Assembly: GCF_900104445.1 (NCBI RefSeq)
Contig: NZ_FNJI01000005.1
Span: 1 to 64,000 of the forward strand
Direction: 5' to 3'
Length of the DNA stretch: 64,000 bases
Source: Desulforhopalus singaporensis
GTDB taxonomy: Bacteria; Desulfobacterota; Desulfobulbia; Desulfobulbales; Desulfocapsaceae
Under the pieces are notes generated by a model, which was not told the DNA's origin, made no database searches, and worked only from the letters and a program-made list of their open reading frames with translations. This document shows positions 26,580 through 34,806 of the stretch, piece by piece (the stretch's first letter is position 1; every line of letters starts with the position of its first letter). A program made the position numbers and the translations under genes.

Positions 26580-27722
26580 TCAACCTTTACCGCCGGCTAT
26601 CCTGATGACGGCACCAATATTTCTCGCCAGAAAAAGAAGGTTTTCAGCCGCTTCGTCAAAGGCCTTCGCCAGGCTTCCCGGTCCCGGAGAGATTGAAAAG
26701 ATGGCGTCGATCGAACAGTCAAGGACTTTTTCCGCTCCCTGTCCAAGACTTCCCGCAAGAGCGATCACCGGAATTCCATGTTCGGCGGCGACCCGAGCTA
26801 CACCAACAGGCGCTTTGCCGTAAATCGACTGCCCATCCATCCGTCCTTCCCCGGTAATCACCAGGTCGGCGTCGATCAGGGCTGTTTTGAGGTCGACGGC
26901 ATCGATAATTATCTCTATGCCGGGACGAAGCCGGCCTCCTCCAAAAGCTGCCAGCGCCGCACCCATGCCCCCCGCTGCTCCACCGCCGGGGAGGGCCGCG
27001 ATATCCTGGCCCAGGTTGTCCGCCACCCGACGGGCAAAGTGGGCCAGGTTCGTCTCCAGTAGTGACACCATGAGCGCGTCGCCACCTTTTTGCGGAGCAA
27101 ATGTCTGCGAGGCTCCTTCGGGGCCGATCAGCGGGTTGTTCACGTCGCAGGCGACTTGGATATCGCACTCGCGCAGACGGGGGTCGAGTTCGCTGATATC
27201 GATTGTTTCGATCCTTGCCAGTTCTCCCCCGCCAAAGCCAATGGGGCGGCCGCTGTCATCGAGCAGCCCGACGCCAAGGGCCTGGAGCATGCCTGCACCT
27301 GCGTCGTTGGTGGCGCTTCCGCCAATGCCGATAATAAATCGGCGGATGCCCTTGTCAAGGGCATGGTTTATCAATTCACCGGTGCCGTAGCTGGTGGTGA
27401 GCAGGGGGTTGCGCAGTTCCTCCGGGACAAGAGCCAGGCCGCTTGCCGCCGCCATTTCTATAACGGCGGTAGTGCCGTCACCGGTGATGCCGTAGAAGGC
27501 CGCAACCGGATCGGCCAGCGGGCCGGTCACTTCAATCTCAACACGGCTGCCGCTAGTTGCGGCGATCATTGCATCAACCGTTCCTTCACCGCCGTCTGCG
27601 ATGGGCAGCTGGACCAGCTCAGCGTCGGGATAAACCATGCGAAAGCCGGCACTGATCTGGTTGGCAACCTCAACGGCTGACAAACTTTCCTTGAACGAGT
27701 CTGGGGCGATAACGATTTTCAT
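26580..27722 (-). CDS. Glycerate kinase (GarK/GlxK type)
   Basis: A 380-residue glycerate kinase that phosphorylates D-glycerate with ATP, typically to 2-phosphoglycerate in this family. The N-terminus MKIVIAPDSFKESLSAVEVA and LPIADGGEGTVDAM are hallmark segments. GIGGSATNDAGAGMLQALG, GGGAAGGMGAAL and the TGEGRMDGQSIYGKAP nucleotide region follow in the expected order. Length is normal. It feeds glycerate or glyoxylate-derived carbon into lower glycolysis. It has no clear operon partner; the next gene upstream is about 270 bases away. Confidence 0.92.
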   Translation of the reverse strand: MKIVIAPDSFKESLSAVEVANQISAGFRMVYPDAELVQLPIADGGEGTVDAMIAATSGSRVEIEVTGPLADPVAAFYGITGDGTTAVIEMAAASGLALVPEELRNPLLTTSYGTGELINHALDKGIRRFIIGIGGSATNDAGAGMLQALGVGLLDDSGRPIGFGGGELARIETIDISELDPRLRECDIQVACDVNNPLIGPEGASQTFAPQKGGDALMVSLLETNLAHFARRVADNLGQDIAALPGGGAAGGMGAALAAFGGGRLRPGIEIIIDAVDLKTALIDADLVITGEGRMDGQSIYGKAPVGVARVAAEHGIPVIALAGSLGQGAEKVLDCSIDAIFSISPGPGSLAKAFDEAAENLLFLARNIGAVIRIAGGKG

Positions 27723-27988
27723 AACTCATGAAGATGGACAATAATGGTTCTCGTGATCATCCTGTTTAACACCTTGCACCTGACCGGCCATGACCGCAGC
27801 GGGGCAGAGACCTTGACGACATCGGCCGTCGGGCGACCAGAGAAGTTGAATAGCAAAAGAGTTGTGTCATGGCCAACTATAGCTAAAACAAAAAGTTAGG
27901 ACAAGGTGGAAAATGTTTTTCAAACGTCCTCCTGAAAAGTCACCTTCAACGAAAGGGGCCGGCGCGGGGTGGCGGAGTCGCCGGATAT

Positions 27989-29104
27989 TCAGGTACCGTT
28001 GTCTGTTTTTCGTATCACCACCGCGGTGCGAAGACGTTCAGAGCCAAAGACCGACATCTTGGAGAAATCATCCCTGGCAATGGGCATATGCTGACAGTCC
28101 AGCGGGTCCTGGCTCTTCACATCCGGGTCGGGGTCGTGAACATAGAGGCAGTAATCGTCGACCGCGGTGACAGTGACCCAGTGCGGAAGTTTTCGTCCGT
28201 CGAGCCGATATGTGCTGATGAGCACTATCACCATGTTGCCCTTATCGAGATACCCCTTGATATCGTCCTGGGTTATATCTCTGTAGCAAAGCGCTATGGA
28301 GGCGTTTTGTGCCCGGGCCATGAACTGCCTGTTTACCAGCCGCAGGACCTGTTTTTTTTTCTCGGAACGAACTCCCTCAATGAACAGCGGATTTTTGGTG
28401 TTGATGTAGACCTTGGCGGTAAAGCCCCTGTGGTGGGCGGCCAGCGCCAGGCCGACGGGATGGCACCCGCCATGGCCGGATGTCATGAAAATGGTGGTGG
28501 CCTCTCGCCAGATATCCAGTTCCAGTTCCTGGCTGGGGATGATATGGTCGCCTAGACTGGCCATGGCCATCATCAGCGACGACGGACCGCAGGTGAAGCT
28601 GGTGGTCTGCTGATACCAGGGAGTTTCGGGATGGACAAGTGACGTGTCCATCTGGCGAATTCGTTTCTGCATGCGCAGGGCATCGCTTTGATCCTGGTAG
28701 TAGTTTTCATATTCGCCAAAGGCGCGATACCCCAGCTGGTGGTAGAGAGCCTGGGCTGCATTGTTGTTTTCCGACACTTCGAGCCGCATAAAGAGCCGGC
28801 CTTCGGTTACTGCATCCTGTTCGAGGGTGGTCAACAGTTTTTTGGCGATCCCAAGCCTTCGTGCGTCAGGAGATATCGCCATGGAATAGAGCCTGGCGAG
28901 CCTGGTGCCCTTGTGCAGCACCACCAGTCCGTATCCGAAAAGTTTTTTCCCGTCGTCAGCAACCTTGAAAATACAATTGTCAGCCTTGAGCCAGTGTCTG
29001 AACTGTCTCATGCTTAATCTGTCGGTCATGAAACAGGCTTCTTCGATAGTGACAAGATGTTGCAGGTCGGACGCGACTGCGTTGCGAATTTCAATGTTTG
29101 CCAT
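27989..29104 (-). CDS. GNAT acetyltransferase fused to C39-like peptidase
   Basis: A 371-residue fusion. Residues 1-150 form a RimI-like GNAT acetyltransferase (YSMAISPDARRLGIAKKLL is the acetyl-CoA-binding segment). Residues ~160-370 form a papain-like C39-family domain with C172 in QTTSFTCGPSSL, H308 in KLPHWVTV and D324 in LYVHDPD as the probable triad. No signal peptide or ABC-transporter part is present, unlike bacteriocin-processing C39 proteins. It ends one operon with a RimK-like ATP-grasp gene 12 bases upstream. Such GNAT/peptidase plus ATP-grasp pairs have been proposed to make or modify peptide-type amides. The actual substrate is unknown. Confidence 0.88.
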   Translation of the reverse strand: MANIEIRNAVASDLQHLVTIEEACFMTDRLSMRQFRHWLKADNCIFKVADDGKKLFGYGLVVLHKGTRLARLYSMAISPDARRLGIAKKLLTTLEQDAVTEGRLFMRLEVSENNNAAQALYHQLGYRAFGEYENYYQDQSDALRMQKRIRQMDTSLVHPETPWYQQTTSFTCGPSSLMMAMASLGDHIIPSQELELDIWREATTIFMTSGHGGCHPVGLALAAHHRGFTAKVYINTKNPLFIEGVRSEKKKQVLRLVNRQFMARAQNASIALCYRDITQDDIKGYLDKGNMVIVLISTYRLDGRKLPHWVTVTAVDDYCLYVHDPDPDVKSQDPLDCQHMPIARDDFSKMSVFGSERLRTAVVIRKTDNGT

Positions 29105-29116
29105 ACATGTACCCGT

Positions 29117-30586
29117 TCAAACCGATCGCTCACCGCGAATCCGGTCTTCTATCCTGTTCAAAAATGTTGAGGCGATCCGCAGGTAGAGCTCTTCACCCAG
29201 GATCAAGTCCTCGATGCCGCTGTCGATGTTGGGGTTGTCGTTCACCTCTATCACCACCACATCCTTGCCCCTTTGCTTGAGGTCCACCCCGTACAATCCA
29301 TCGCCGATAAGTTTTGCTGCGCGCAGGGCGGTCTGGATCACTTTTCTGGGGACCTTCTCCTCGGGAAAGGTTTCGACTTTGCCGTAAATGTCCTGTCCCT
29401 TCTTGTTCTTGCTTATTATCTGCCAATGTTTTCTGGCCATGTGATACTTGCATGCATAGAGCGGTTTGCCGTCGAGTACGCCGATGCGCCAGTCAAAGTC
29501 GGTGGGAACAAATTCCTGGGCGATGACAAGATCCGATTTTTTCAGCATTCGCCGAGCCTCTTCGATCAGCCGGGTCCTCTCCCTGACCATGATCACCCCC
29601 TGCGAGAAAGAGGAGTCCGGCTGTTTCAGGATGCAGGGCAGATTGAACATGGCAAGGGCCTGGTCGATATTTTTGTTATGCAGGATCAGGGTCCTGGGGG
29701 TAGGGATCCGGTTGCGCGACAGCAACTCGGCCAGGTATACCTTGTTGGAACAGCGCATGATGGAAACCGGATCGTCCAGGACCACGAGGCCTTCGGCAGT
29801 GGCCTTGCGCGAGATGCGGTAGGTGTGATGGTTGACATTGGTTGTTTCCCGGATAAAGAGCGCGTCAAATGCGCTGAGCCGGTTCGAGTCTTCCCTGCTG
29901 ATCGTCTCCACTCCGAACCCGAGGCTTTCGGCGGCTCTGGTAAACATTCTCAACGCCTTCGCATCCGACGGAGGGCGGGTTTCGTTTGGGTTGCGGAGCA
30001 GGGCAAGGTCCCATTTCGGCACCGTCCGCCTGGATATGGTGAGCTTTCTGCCGCCAAAAAAATCCTGGGCGATATTTTCTACAAAAATGCGGTCCTCCAC
30101 CGGAATATCCTGAACCGAGAGGGGGGTGACGTTCTGCAGTTGCCACGACCCGGTTCTGCTGAAGTCGGCACGGAGAAACGGGGTGGGAAAAGCCTTGAAA
30201 AGGGCGGATCCCAGGGAAGTGTATTTTTTCTCCCTGGTTTTGCCGAAATAGATATGTATCGATAATTTCGTTTCGGTGTCCGGCCCCAAACATTTTGCCA
30301 TACGATTTTCGAATTCGTCGGAGACCAGCCTGATGATCCCCACCGATTTCATATCCAGGATTGTGGTGGTCCCGGGAATCGACTTGTGTCCCCTGGCCTC
30401 TGCGAGCAGGGAGACGTAGTACCCTATACTCTGGTATCTGTAGGATTTACAGATATTGAAAACTTTCACCCCTTTCAGCGTGGCAAAAGAGCTGTCGGTC
30501 AGATAGGTCCTGGCGGCGACGGGGTTGATCCCCTCAAGATTGAGAGGACAGTTTTCGGGATTTTCAAGAACCACAAGAACGGACAC
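29117..30586 (-). CDS. RimK-like ATP-grasp ligase with N-terminal RLAN-like domain
   Basis: A 489-residue protein. The first ~200 residues form a domain associated with RimK-like ligases (FNICKSYRYQSIGYYVSLLAEARGHK). A linker and the ATP-grasp fold follow: MRCSNKVYLAELLSRNRIPTP, CILKQPDSSFSQG (ATP-binding lysine and loop), DFDWRIGVLDG, and VVVIEVNDNPNIDSG with the Mg-binding Glu/Asn. RimK-type enzymes join a carboxylate, often glutamate or a peptide C-terminus, to an amine through an acyl phosphate. It lies 12 bases upstream of the GNAT/C39 gene, and AGGTGAC precedes the start. The linked product is unknown; a peptide-tagging or small-amide pathway is inference. Confidence 0.88.
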   Translation of the reverse strand: MSVLVVLENPENCPLNLEGINPVAARTYLTDSSFATLKGVKVFNICKSYRYQSIGYYVSLLAEARGHKSIPGTTTILDMKSVGIIRLVSDEFENRMAKCLGPDTETKLSIHIYFGKTREKKYTSLGSALFKAFPTPFLRADFSRTGSWQLQNVTPLSVQDIPVEDRIFVENIAQDFFGGRKLTISRRTVPKWDLALLRNPNETRPPSDAKALRMFTRAAESLGFGVETISREDSNRLSAFDALFIRETTNVNHHTYRISRKATAEGLVVLDDPVSIMRCSNKVYLAELLSRNRIPTPRTLILHNKNIDQALAMFNLPCILKQPDSSFSQGVIMVRERTRLIEEARRMLKKSDLVIAQEFVPTDFDWRIGVLDGKPLYACKYHMARKHWQIISKNKKGQDIYGKVETFPEEKVPRKVIQTALRAAKLIGDGLYGVDLKQRGKDVVVIEVNDNPNIDSGIEDLILGEELYLRIASTFLNRIEDRIRGERSV

Positions 30587-31155
30587 AGGTCACCTCCAAG
30601 GATCTTCGATAACAGATAAACAACGCTGTTGTGATAAATGATAAAAAAACGGTAGAAGACCGCAGGCGACGGTCCCATCCGGTCATGGTCGGGAAAACAT
30701 ATTCCTTTAGGGAGCGATGTTGCAAGTTCTAAATGGAGTAGCGGCAGGGGACAATACATTTTTCGTTGAAATTTTGCGATCTGGCCACCAATATCTTTTC
30801 CGAATCGGTTCTGCTCCTGCGCCACAGTGGCCGGAGGTACTGTCCGCAAGTGTGATGGAGACGACATGGGGTGGCCTTTATCACCTGGAAAACGGCGACA
30901 AGTTGATTGGCCGCAGCACCCCACTGTAGTATAGTTGTCTCAGCGTACTGCCGCAGAACAAGGCGACGCCCTGTGGAGACCGGACGGCCGCCTGCTGAAG
31001 CGCTGGCGACCCCGTTGTCTCAGCCGGAGTCGGCTTGAGTTGATCCTGTCTGCTGTTCAGCCATGGGTAATGGCCTGCTGCACAAGCGGCGATTCTGATA
31101 AAGCACGGTTTGACCTGACGGTCAAGAGCGTCACTGCTGACAGGAATACTCAATA
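30587..31155. other. Intergenic region next to decayed genes
   Basis: 569 bases without a recognisable gene, between the divergent ATP-grasp gene and the PAS pseudogene. Given the decayed genes that follow, part of this stretch may be unrecognisable gene remains. Confidence 0.35.
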
Positions 31156-31932
31156 ATGGTGCAAAAACAATCTTTTTCAGTTTCACAACCTGACCCGTCC
31201 GGTAGCTGTACTTCCTGTACGCAGTTCTCCCGGCGGCTTCTTCTTTGCGAAGATATGCTCTATTATGCTCCTATCGGTGTTGTCCGGTCGACGGTTGACG
31301 GCAGGTTGATCTACGCCAATCCGGTAATGGCTAATATGTTCGGGTACTCGTCAGTTGAATAGTGCCTGGCTGCCATCAAGGACCTTGCCAGGGATCTGTA
31401 TGTCGATTCCGAACGGCGCATGATGCTGGTGGATCGGGTTCTTGCGCAGGGCGAGCTGACCAACTTTGAGAGCAGGCTGCGTCGCAGGGACGGCACAGTC
31501 ATAATCGGCAACTTAAATGTCAGGCTCGCCCGTGATGATCGCGGGGAAATCAGCCCTCTTGAAGGATTTTTCGAGAATATTACCGCCCAGAAAGAGGTTG
31601 AGCAAGAGCTGCGCTCAAGTGAGGAGTGGTACCGGTCGGTATTCGAAAACACCGGGGCTGGCACCATTATAATTGAAGAAGATACCACCATCTCGCTGGC
31701 AAACACCGGTTTTGCAACACTTGCCGGATATTCCAAGGAGGAAATCCAGAGCAGAATGAAGTGGACCGATATGGTGGCCACGCCCGAAGAACGGTTCAGG
31801 ATGGAACAGTATCATTATCGGCGCAGAAGGGACGGCGCCGCTGTTCCGATCAACTACGAGTCCACACTCAAGGACCGTGACGGAGCGAATAAGCGTGTTT
31901 TCCTGAGGGTGGATCTCCTCGCTGGAACTTGA
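31156..31932 (+). pseudogene. PAS-domain sensor remnant with in-frame TAG
   Basis: Two PAS domains are readable in one frame: CEDMLYYAPIGVVRSTVDGRLIYANPVMANMFGYSSVE, then TAG at 31360-31362, then CLAAIKDLARDLYVDSERR and the PAC part (LRRRDGTVI, FFENITAQKEVEQEL). A second PAS follows (EEWYRSVFENTGAGTII). TAG stands where a Glu (GAG) is usual. The frame ends at TGA 31930-31932, with no histidine kinase, GGDEF or regulator output, because the 3' end runs into an acyl-CoA synthetase fragment in another frame. Loss of the output domain points to a deletion junction, so I call it a pseudogene rather than a read-through gene. Confidence 0.75.
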
Positions 31933-32218
31933 GGACATAATCAGCCAGCATCCGGCGGTAAGCGAGGTGGCGGTCATTGGTGTCCCCGATTAAAAGTGGG
32001 GGGAGCGTCCTGTGGCGTTTGTCATCGTCAAGGATGACCTGAAGGGATCTGTTGCCGAGGGCGAGATCAGGGATTTCATAGGACAGTTCGTCAACAACGG
32101 TACAATCCCCAAATATGGAGTTCCCGAGCGGATCATGCTGGTGGATGCGATCTCCAAGACCAGTGTCGGTAAAATAAACAAGAGGGTGCTGCGCAAACTG
32201 CCACCGATAATGTTTAAA
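31907..32218 (+). pseudogene. Acyl-CoA synthetase, C-terminal remnant
   Basis: In the frame starting at 31907 the translation reads GWISSLELEDIISQHPAVSE, then VAVIGVPD, a TAA at 31991-31993, then KWGERPVAFVIV. It continues to GVPERIMLVDAISKTSVGKINKRVLRKL. This is the last ~100 residues of an AMP-forming fatty-acyl-CoA synthetase, including the K of the conserved KTSVGKI motif. The stop replaces the Glu of the usual PDEKWGE. The adenylation domain is absent. The fragment overlaps the end of the PAS frame, giving a chimeric relic. Confidence 0.85.
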
Positions 32219-32947
32219 ACCCCGTCGACCATACCCGCTTCCTTGCTTTTCTCCGCCAGTAAGAGAGTGGAGCGGGATTTCCTCCTCTGCTCTCTGTCCA
32301 TTGGTTGTTGCTCCATAATTTGTTTTCCATTTGTTACCCTTTTTCTTGCTCCATGTTGAGAATTGTTCGGCGCCGTTGCCCTGAACCGGTCCTGTGTCCG
32401 TTTAGAGCCCTGGAGGACATCTGCAGAGCGAAAGGGGGCTGTTCCGGTTCCGGTAACAGATACGCGGTGTTGCGAAAAAAAACTAAAGTAGCCACGGCCA
32501 GCTGTTGATAATCGAAAAACAGATTACTGAAAAATTCGATTAATGTGAAAACAATGTATTTTGAAAATAAAAAGCAAGCAGAACTGCTGAAGACAGCGGT
32601 CCTTAACCAGCAAGGACAAAAAATAACCGCAGATGAGTCTGACTTTATCTAAATGAAATAGTTTGGGATAAGCGCCAGTCTGTGGCTGCAACATATTACG
32701 CTCAAATACATAAAGGTCAGCGTTATTGTGGAATAACCCATTGAGTGGTAACCGTTTAGCGGAACATTGATGGTTACGTGTTATTGCTCGTTATTTTTAG
32801 TTCCTTTAAGAGATGTGGTGCAAAAAACAGTCAGGAAAAATGGCGGGTTGGACGTCGCTATGCGCGTTCAGTTCTCTCGCTGTTTCATGAAAATGAGTTG
32901 CACGACCGTAACCGATCGGGCAAAAGGCTCTATTGCCGCGCCGGCGT
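32219..32947. other. Gene-free, AT-rich stretch after the relics
   Basis: 729 bases with no supportable gene on either strand. The part from about 32,500 to 32,800 is notably AT-rich. It joins the decayed chimera to the HPP gene and is likely erosion debris plus the 3' flank of the HPP operon. Confidence 0.4.
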
Positions 32948-33484
32948 TTACAGCCAGAACTCGGGGTATCTCCGGTTTTTAGGGATATTGTTTATTATCA
33001 GGGCGATAATGAGCATTATGACAGCTCCAAGAGCCACGGGTACAATGACATAGAGATACCCGAGGTTGTGGACTTCATCGCTGCCGATCACTGCAATCAG
33101 AGCGGTTGCGCCGCCCGGGGGATGGAGAGTCTTGGAAAAGTGCATCAGGGCGATGGCGGTAGAGACGGCAACCGATGCCGCAATCCATGGCTGCTGTCCG
33201 AGCAGCTGGTAAGCCGTTACTCCGACTATCGCCGACAGGACATGGCCGCCGACCAGGTTTCTCGGTTGCGCCAGGGGACTGCGGATGGCGCCGTAGATAA
33301 GTACCGCAGAGGCGCCGAACGAACCGATAAGCATCATCAGGTCGTTGTGGCCAAACATCTTGTAGTGGGCAAACGAAACCGCGCCAATGCCAATAAAGCT
33401 GCCGATCCACGACCAGAGGATTTCGGCGGGACCGACTGCTGGTGGACTCTGGCTGCTGCCTTTGAGTTTTTGCAAAAATTCCAT
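32948..33484 (-). CDS. HPP-family membrane protein
   Basis: A 178-residue membrane protein with four or five helices and the family signature HFSKTLHPPGGATALIAVIG. HPP proteins are integral membrane proteins; plant and cyanobacterial members have been linked to nitrite transport, but the bacterial role is unsettled. It begins 2 bases after the stop of the upstream CBS-domain gene. In many bacteria the HPP and CBS modules are one polypeptide, so here they are probably two subunits of one regulated transporter. Confidence 0.88.
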   Translation of the reverse strand: MEFLQKLKGSSQSPPAVGPAEILWSWIGSFIGIGAVSFAHYKMFGHNDLMMLIGSFGASAVLIYGAIRSPLAQPRNLVGGHVLSAIVGVTAYQLLGQQPWIAASVAVSTAIALMHFSKTLHPPGGATALIAVIGSDEVHNLGYLYVIVPVALGAVIMLIIALIINNIPKNRRYPEFWL

Positions 33485-33486
33485 AA

Positions 33487-34101
33487 TTACAGCCCTTGTG
33501 AAAAAATATGAAATCCGTGTGTCAGATCGGTACGGGTGACGATCCCGACAACCGTGCCGTCGCGGTCGACAATAGGTATCCGGTTGATCTTTTGCCTGGT
33601 GAAAATGGCAGAGATTTCCCCGATGGTCATCTGTTTGTCTCCGGTAATGGCCGGCTGGGTCATTATATCCCGGACAGTCCTGCCATGCAGTCGGGCAACC
33701 AGACAGCTCTTGTCATGTAAACAGTGGGTGGCGATCTGCATAAAGGAAGGGGAAGCGCCCAACCCCATCTCGATGAGGAAGTTTTTTTCCGATATGACGC
33801 CGACCACTTTTTTTTCGCTGTCGACAACAGGAGCGCCGGTGATTTGATTTGAGGCAAGCATTCGGGCGGCTTCGGCAAGTTGTGTGGTCTGTTCGATCGA
33901 GAGTACCGGACTGGTCATGAGACCGGACGCGGTCACCGAATCGAGCATCCGCTGGACGGCCAGTGTATGGGCAACATGGTAGATTTCTCGGAAGTCGCCG
34001 GGGGTAATATCGATATATCCAGGAATGGCTTTCATGGCCTTGATGATATCCCCCTCGGAGATATCGGCAGCGATGACTGGAAGCTGTTTGTTTTCGGACA
34101 T
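33487..34101 (-). CDS. CBS-domain pair protein
   Basis: A 204-residue protein. Residues ~60-115 and ~140-200 form two CBS motifs (MTSPVLSIEQTTQLAEAARMLASNQITGAPVVD and IMTQPAITGDKQMTIGEISAIF...INRIPIVDRDGTVVGIVTRTDL). CBS pairs bind adenine nucleotides and report energy state to a partner. The partner here is almost certainly the HPP protein encoded 2 bases downstream. ATG 34101 is chosen because GGAG lies just upstream; a TTG eight codons earlier is less likely. A candidate FNR-like site lies about 130 bp upstream. Confidence 0.88.
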   Translation of the reverse strand: MSENKQLPVIAADISEGDIIKAMKAIPGYIDITPGDFREIYHVAHTLAVQRMLDSVTASGLMTSPVLSIEQTTQLAEAARMLASNQITGAPVVDSEKKVVGVISEKNFLIEMGLGASPSFMQIATHCLHDKSCLVARLHGRTVRDIMTQPAITGDKQMTIGEISAIFTRQKINRIPIVDRDGTVVGIVTRTDLTHGFHIFSQGL

Positions 34102-34806
34102 TTTTTTCTCCGGTGTAGGTATCAAGCGGATCTTTTCCCGGTACGTTTGTTTTCGGGAATTAATTGTTTTTTACGGATAAGAGGTCAGCCTGCTGTCTGG
34201 AGGTGAACATGAATTCGTTTCCTAGTAATTGACTTATATCAATTTTTCGTATGATTTTAGCATGATGGTTGCTGGCAACTCGGAGTATACCCTGGAATCA
34301 GTCACGGGTGTCAACCCTGTCGGGTGGTTGAGTACCGTCCCGGAGCCTTTGCGCCGGCAATAGGTTTTTTCTGACATGGACAGATTTTTATTGATGAGAC
34401 CTCCGGGAGAGCGGCTGAAAAAGGAGGTGTAAAAAAAAGAGAATATGCCTAAATTTTGTACAACAACAGGTGCGATCGGGAGGGCTTATGTCAAAAAATT
34501 AGGCACTGGTCTTTCGGGGGATATGACGAAGGTGAAATACTTTCTGCTGATCCTCTCTGGTAAATATCTGGAATTATGTCGTTATTGTTGTTGATTTGCG
34601 CGGGGTGTTGATGCAATATTCAGGGTAGCGGTCGGTTGTTAGAGCTCTGGTGCTGGTATGGATCCTGCAGTAATATCTGTTGATCGGTCACCGGTAAAGA
34701 AAATCAGCAGCACGTGGTGCTGGTATGGCAGCGCCGGATGTAGGGTGCCGAACCGTGCGGTCGGCAATAATTCGTTTGGCTAAAGGGGTATGAGGATGGG
34801 GGACAG
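34102..34806. other. Intergenic region between divergent operons
   Basis: 705 bases between the CBS/HPP operon (minus) and the sensor kinase operon (plus). It contains an FNR-like site at 34229-34242 and a 14-nt direct repeat TGGTGCTGGTATGG at 34648-34661 and 34715-34728, the latter 80-150 bp upstream of the kinase. No gene is seen. Confidence 0.5.
34229..34242 (-). promoter_or_regulatory. FNR/CRP-family-like site TTGAT-ATAA-GTCAA
   Basis: On the minus strand the sequence matches the FNR consensus TTGAT-N4-ATCAA at 9 of 10 arm positions. It lies about 130 bp upstream of the CBS-domain gene, where an anaerobic or nitrosative-stress regulator could act. A single match of this length could also arise by chance. 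Confidence 0.4.

Noticed and set aside
34648-34728. 14-nt direct repeat TGGTGCTGGTATGG, two copies
   Set aside because: Only two copies, with no symmetry; it could be an activator site or chance, so it is not reported as a finding.
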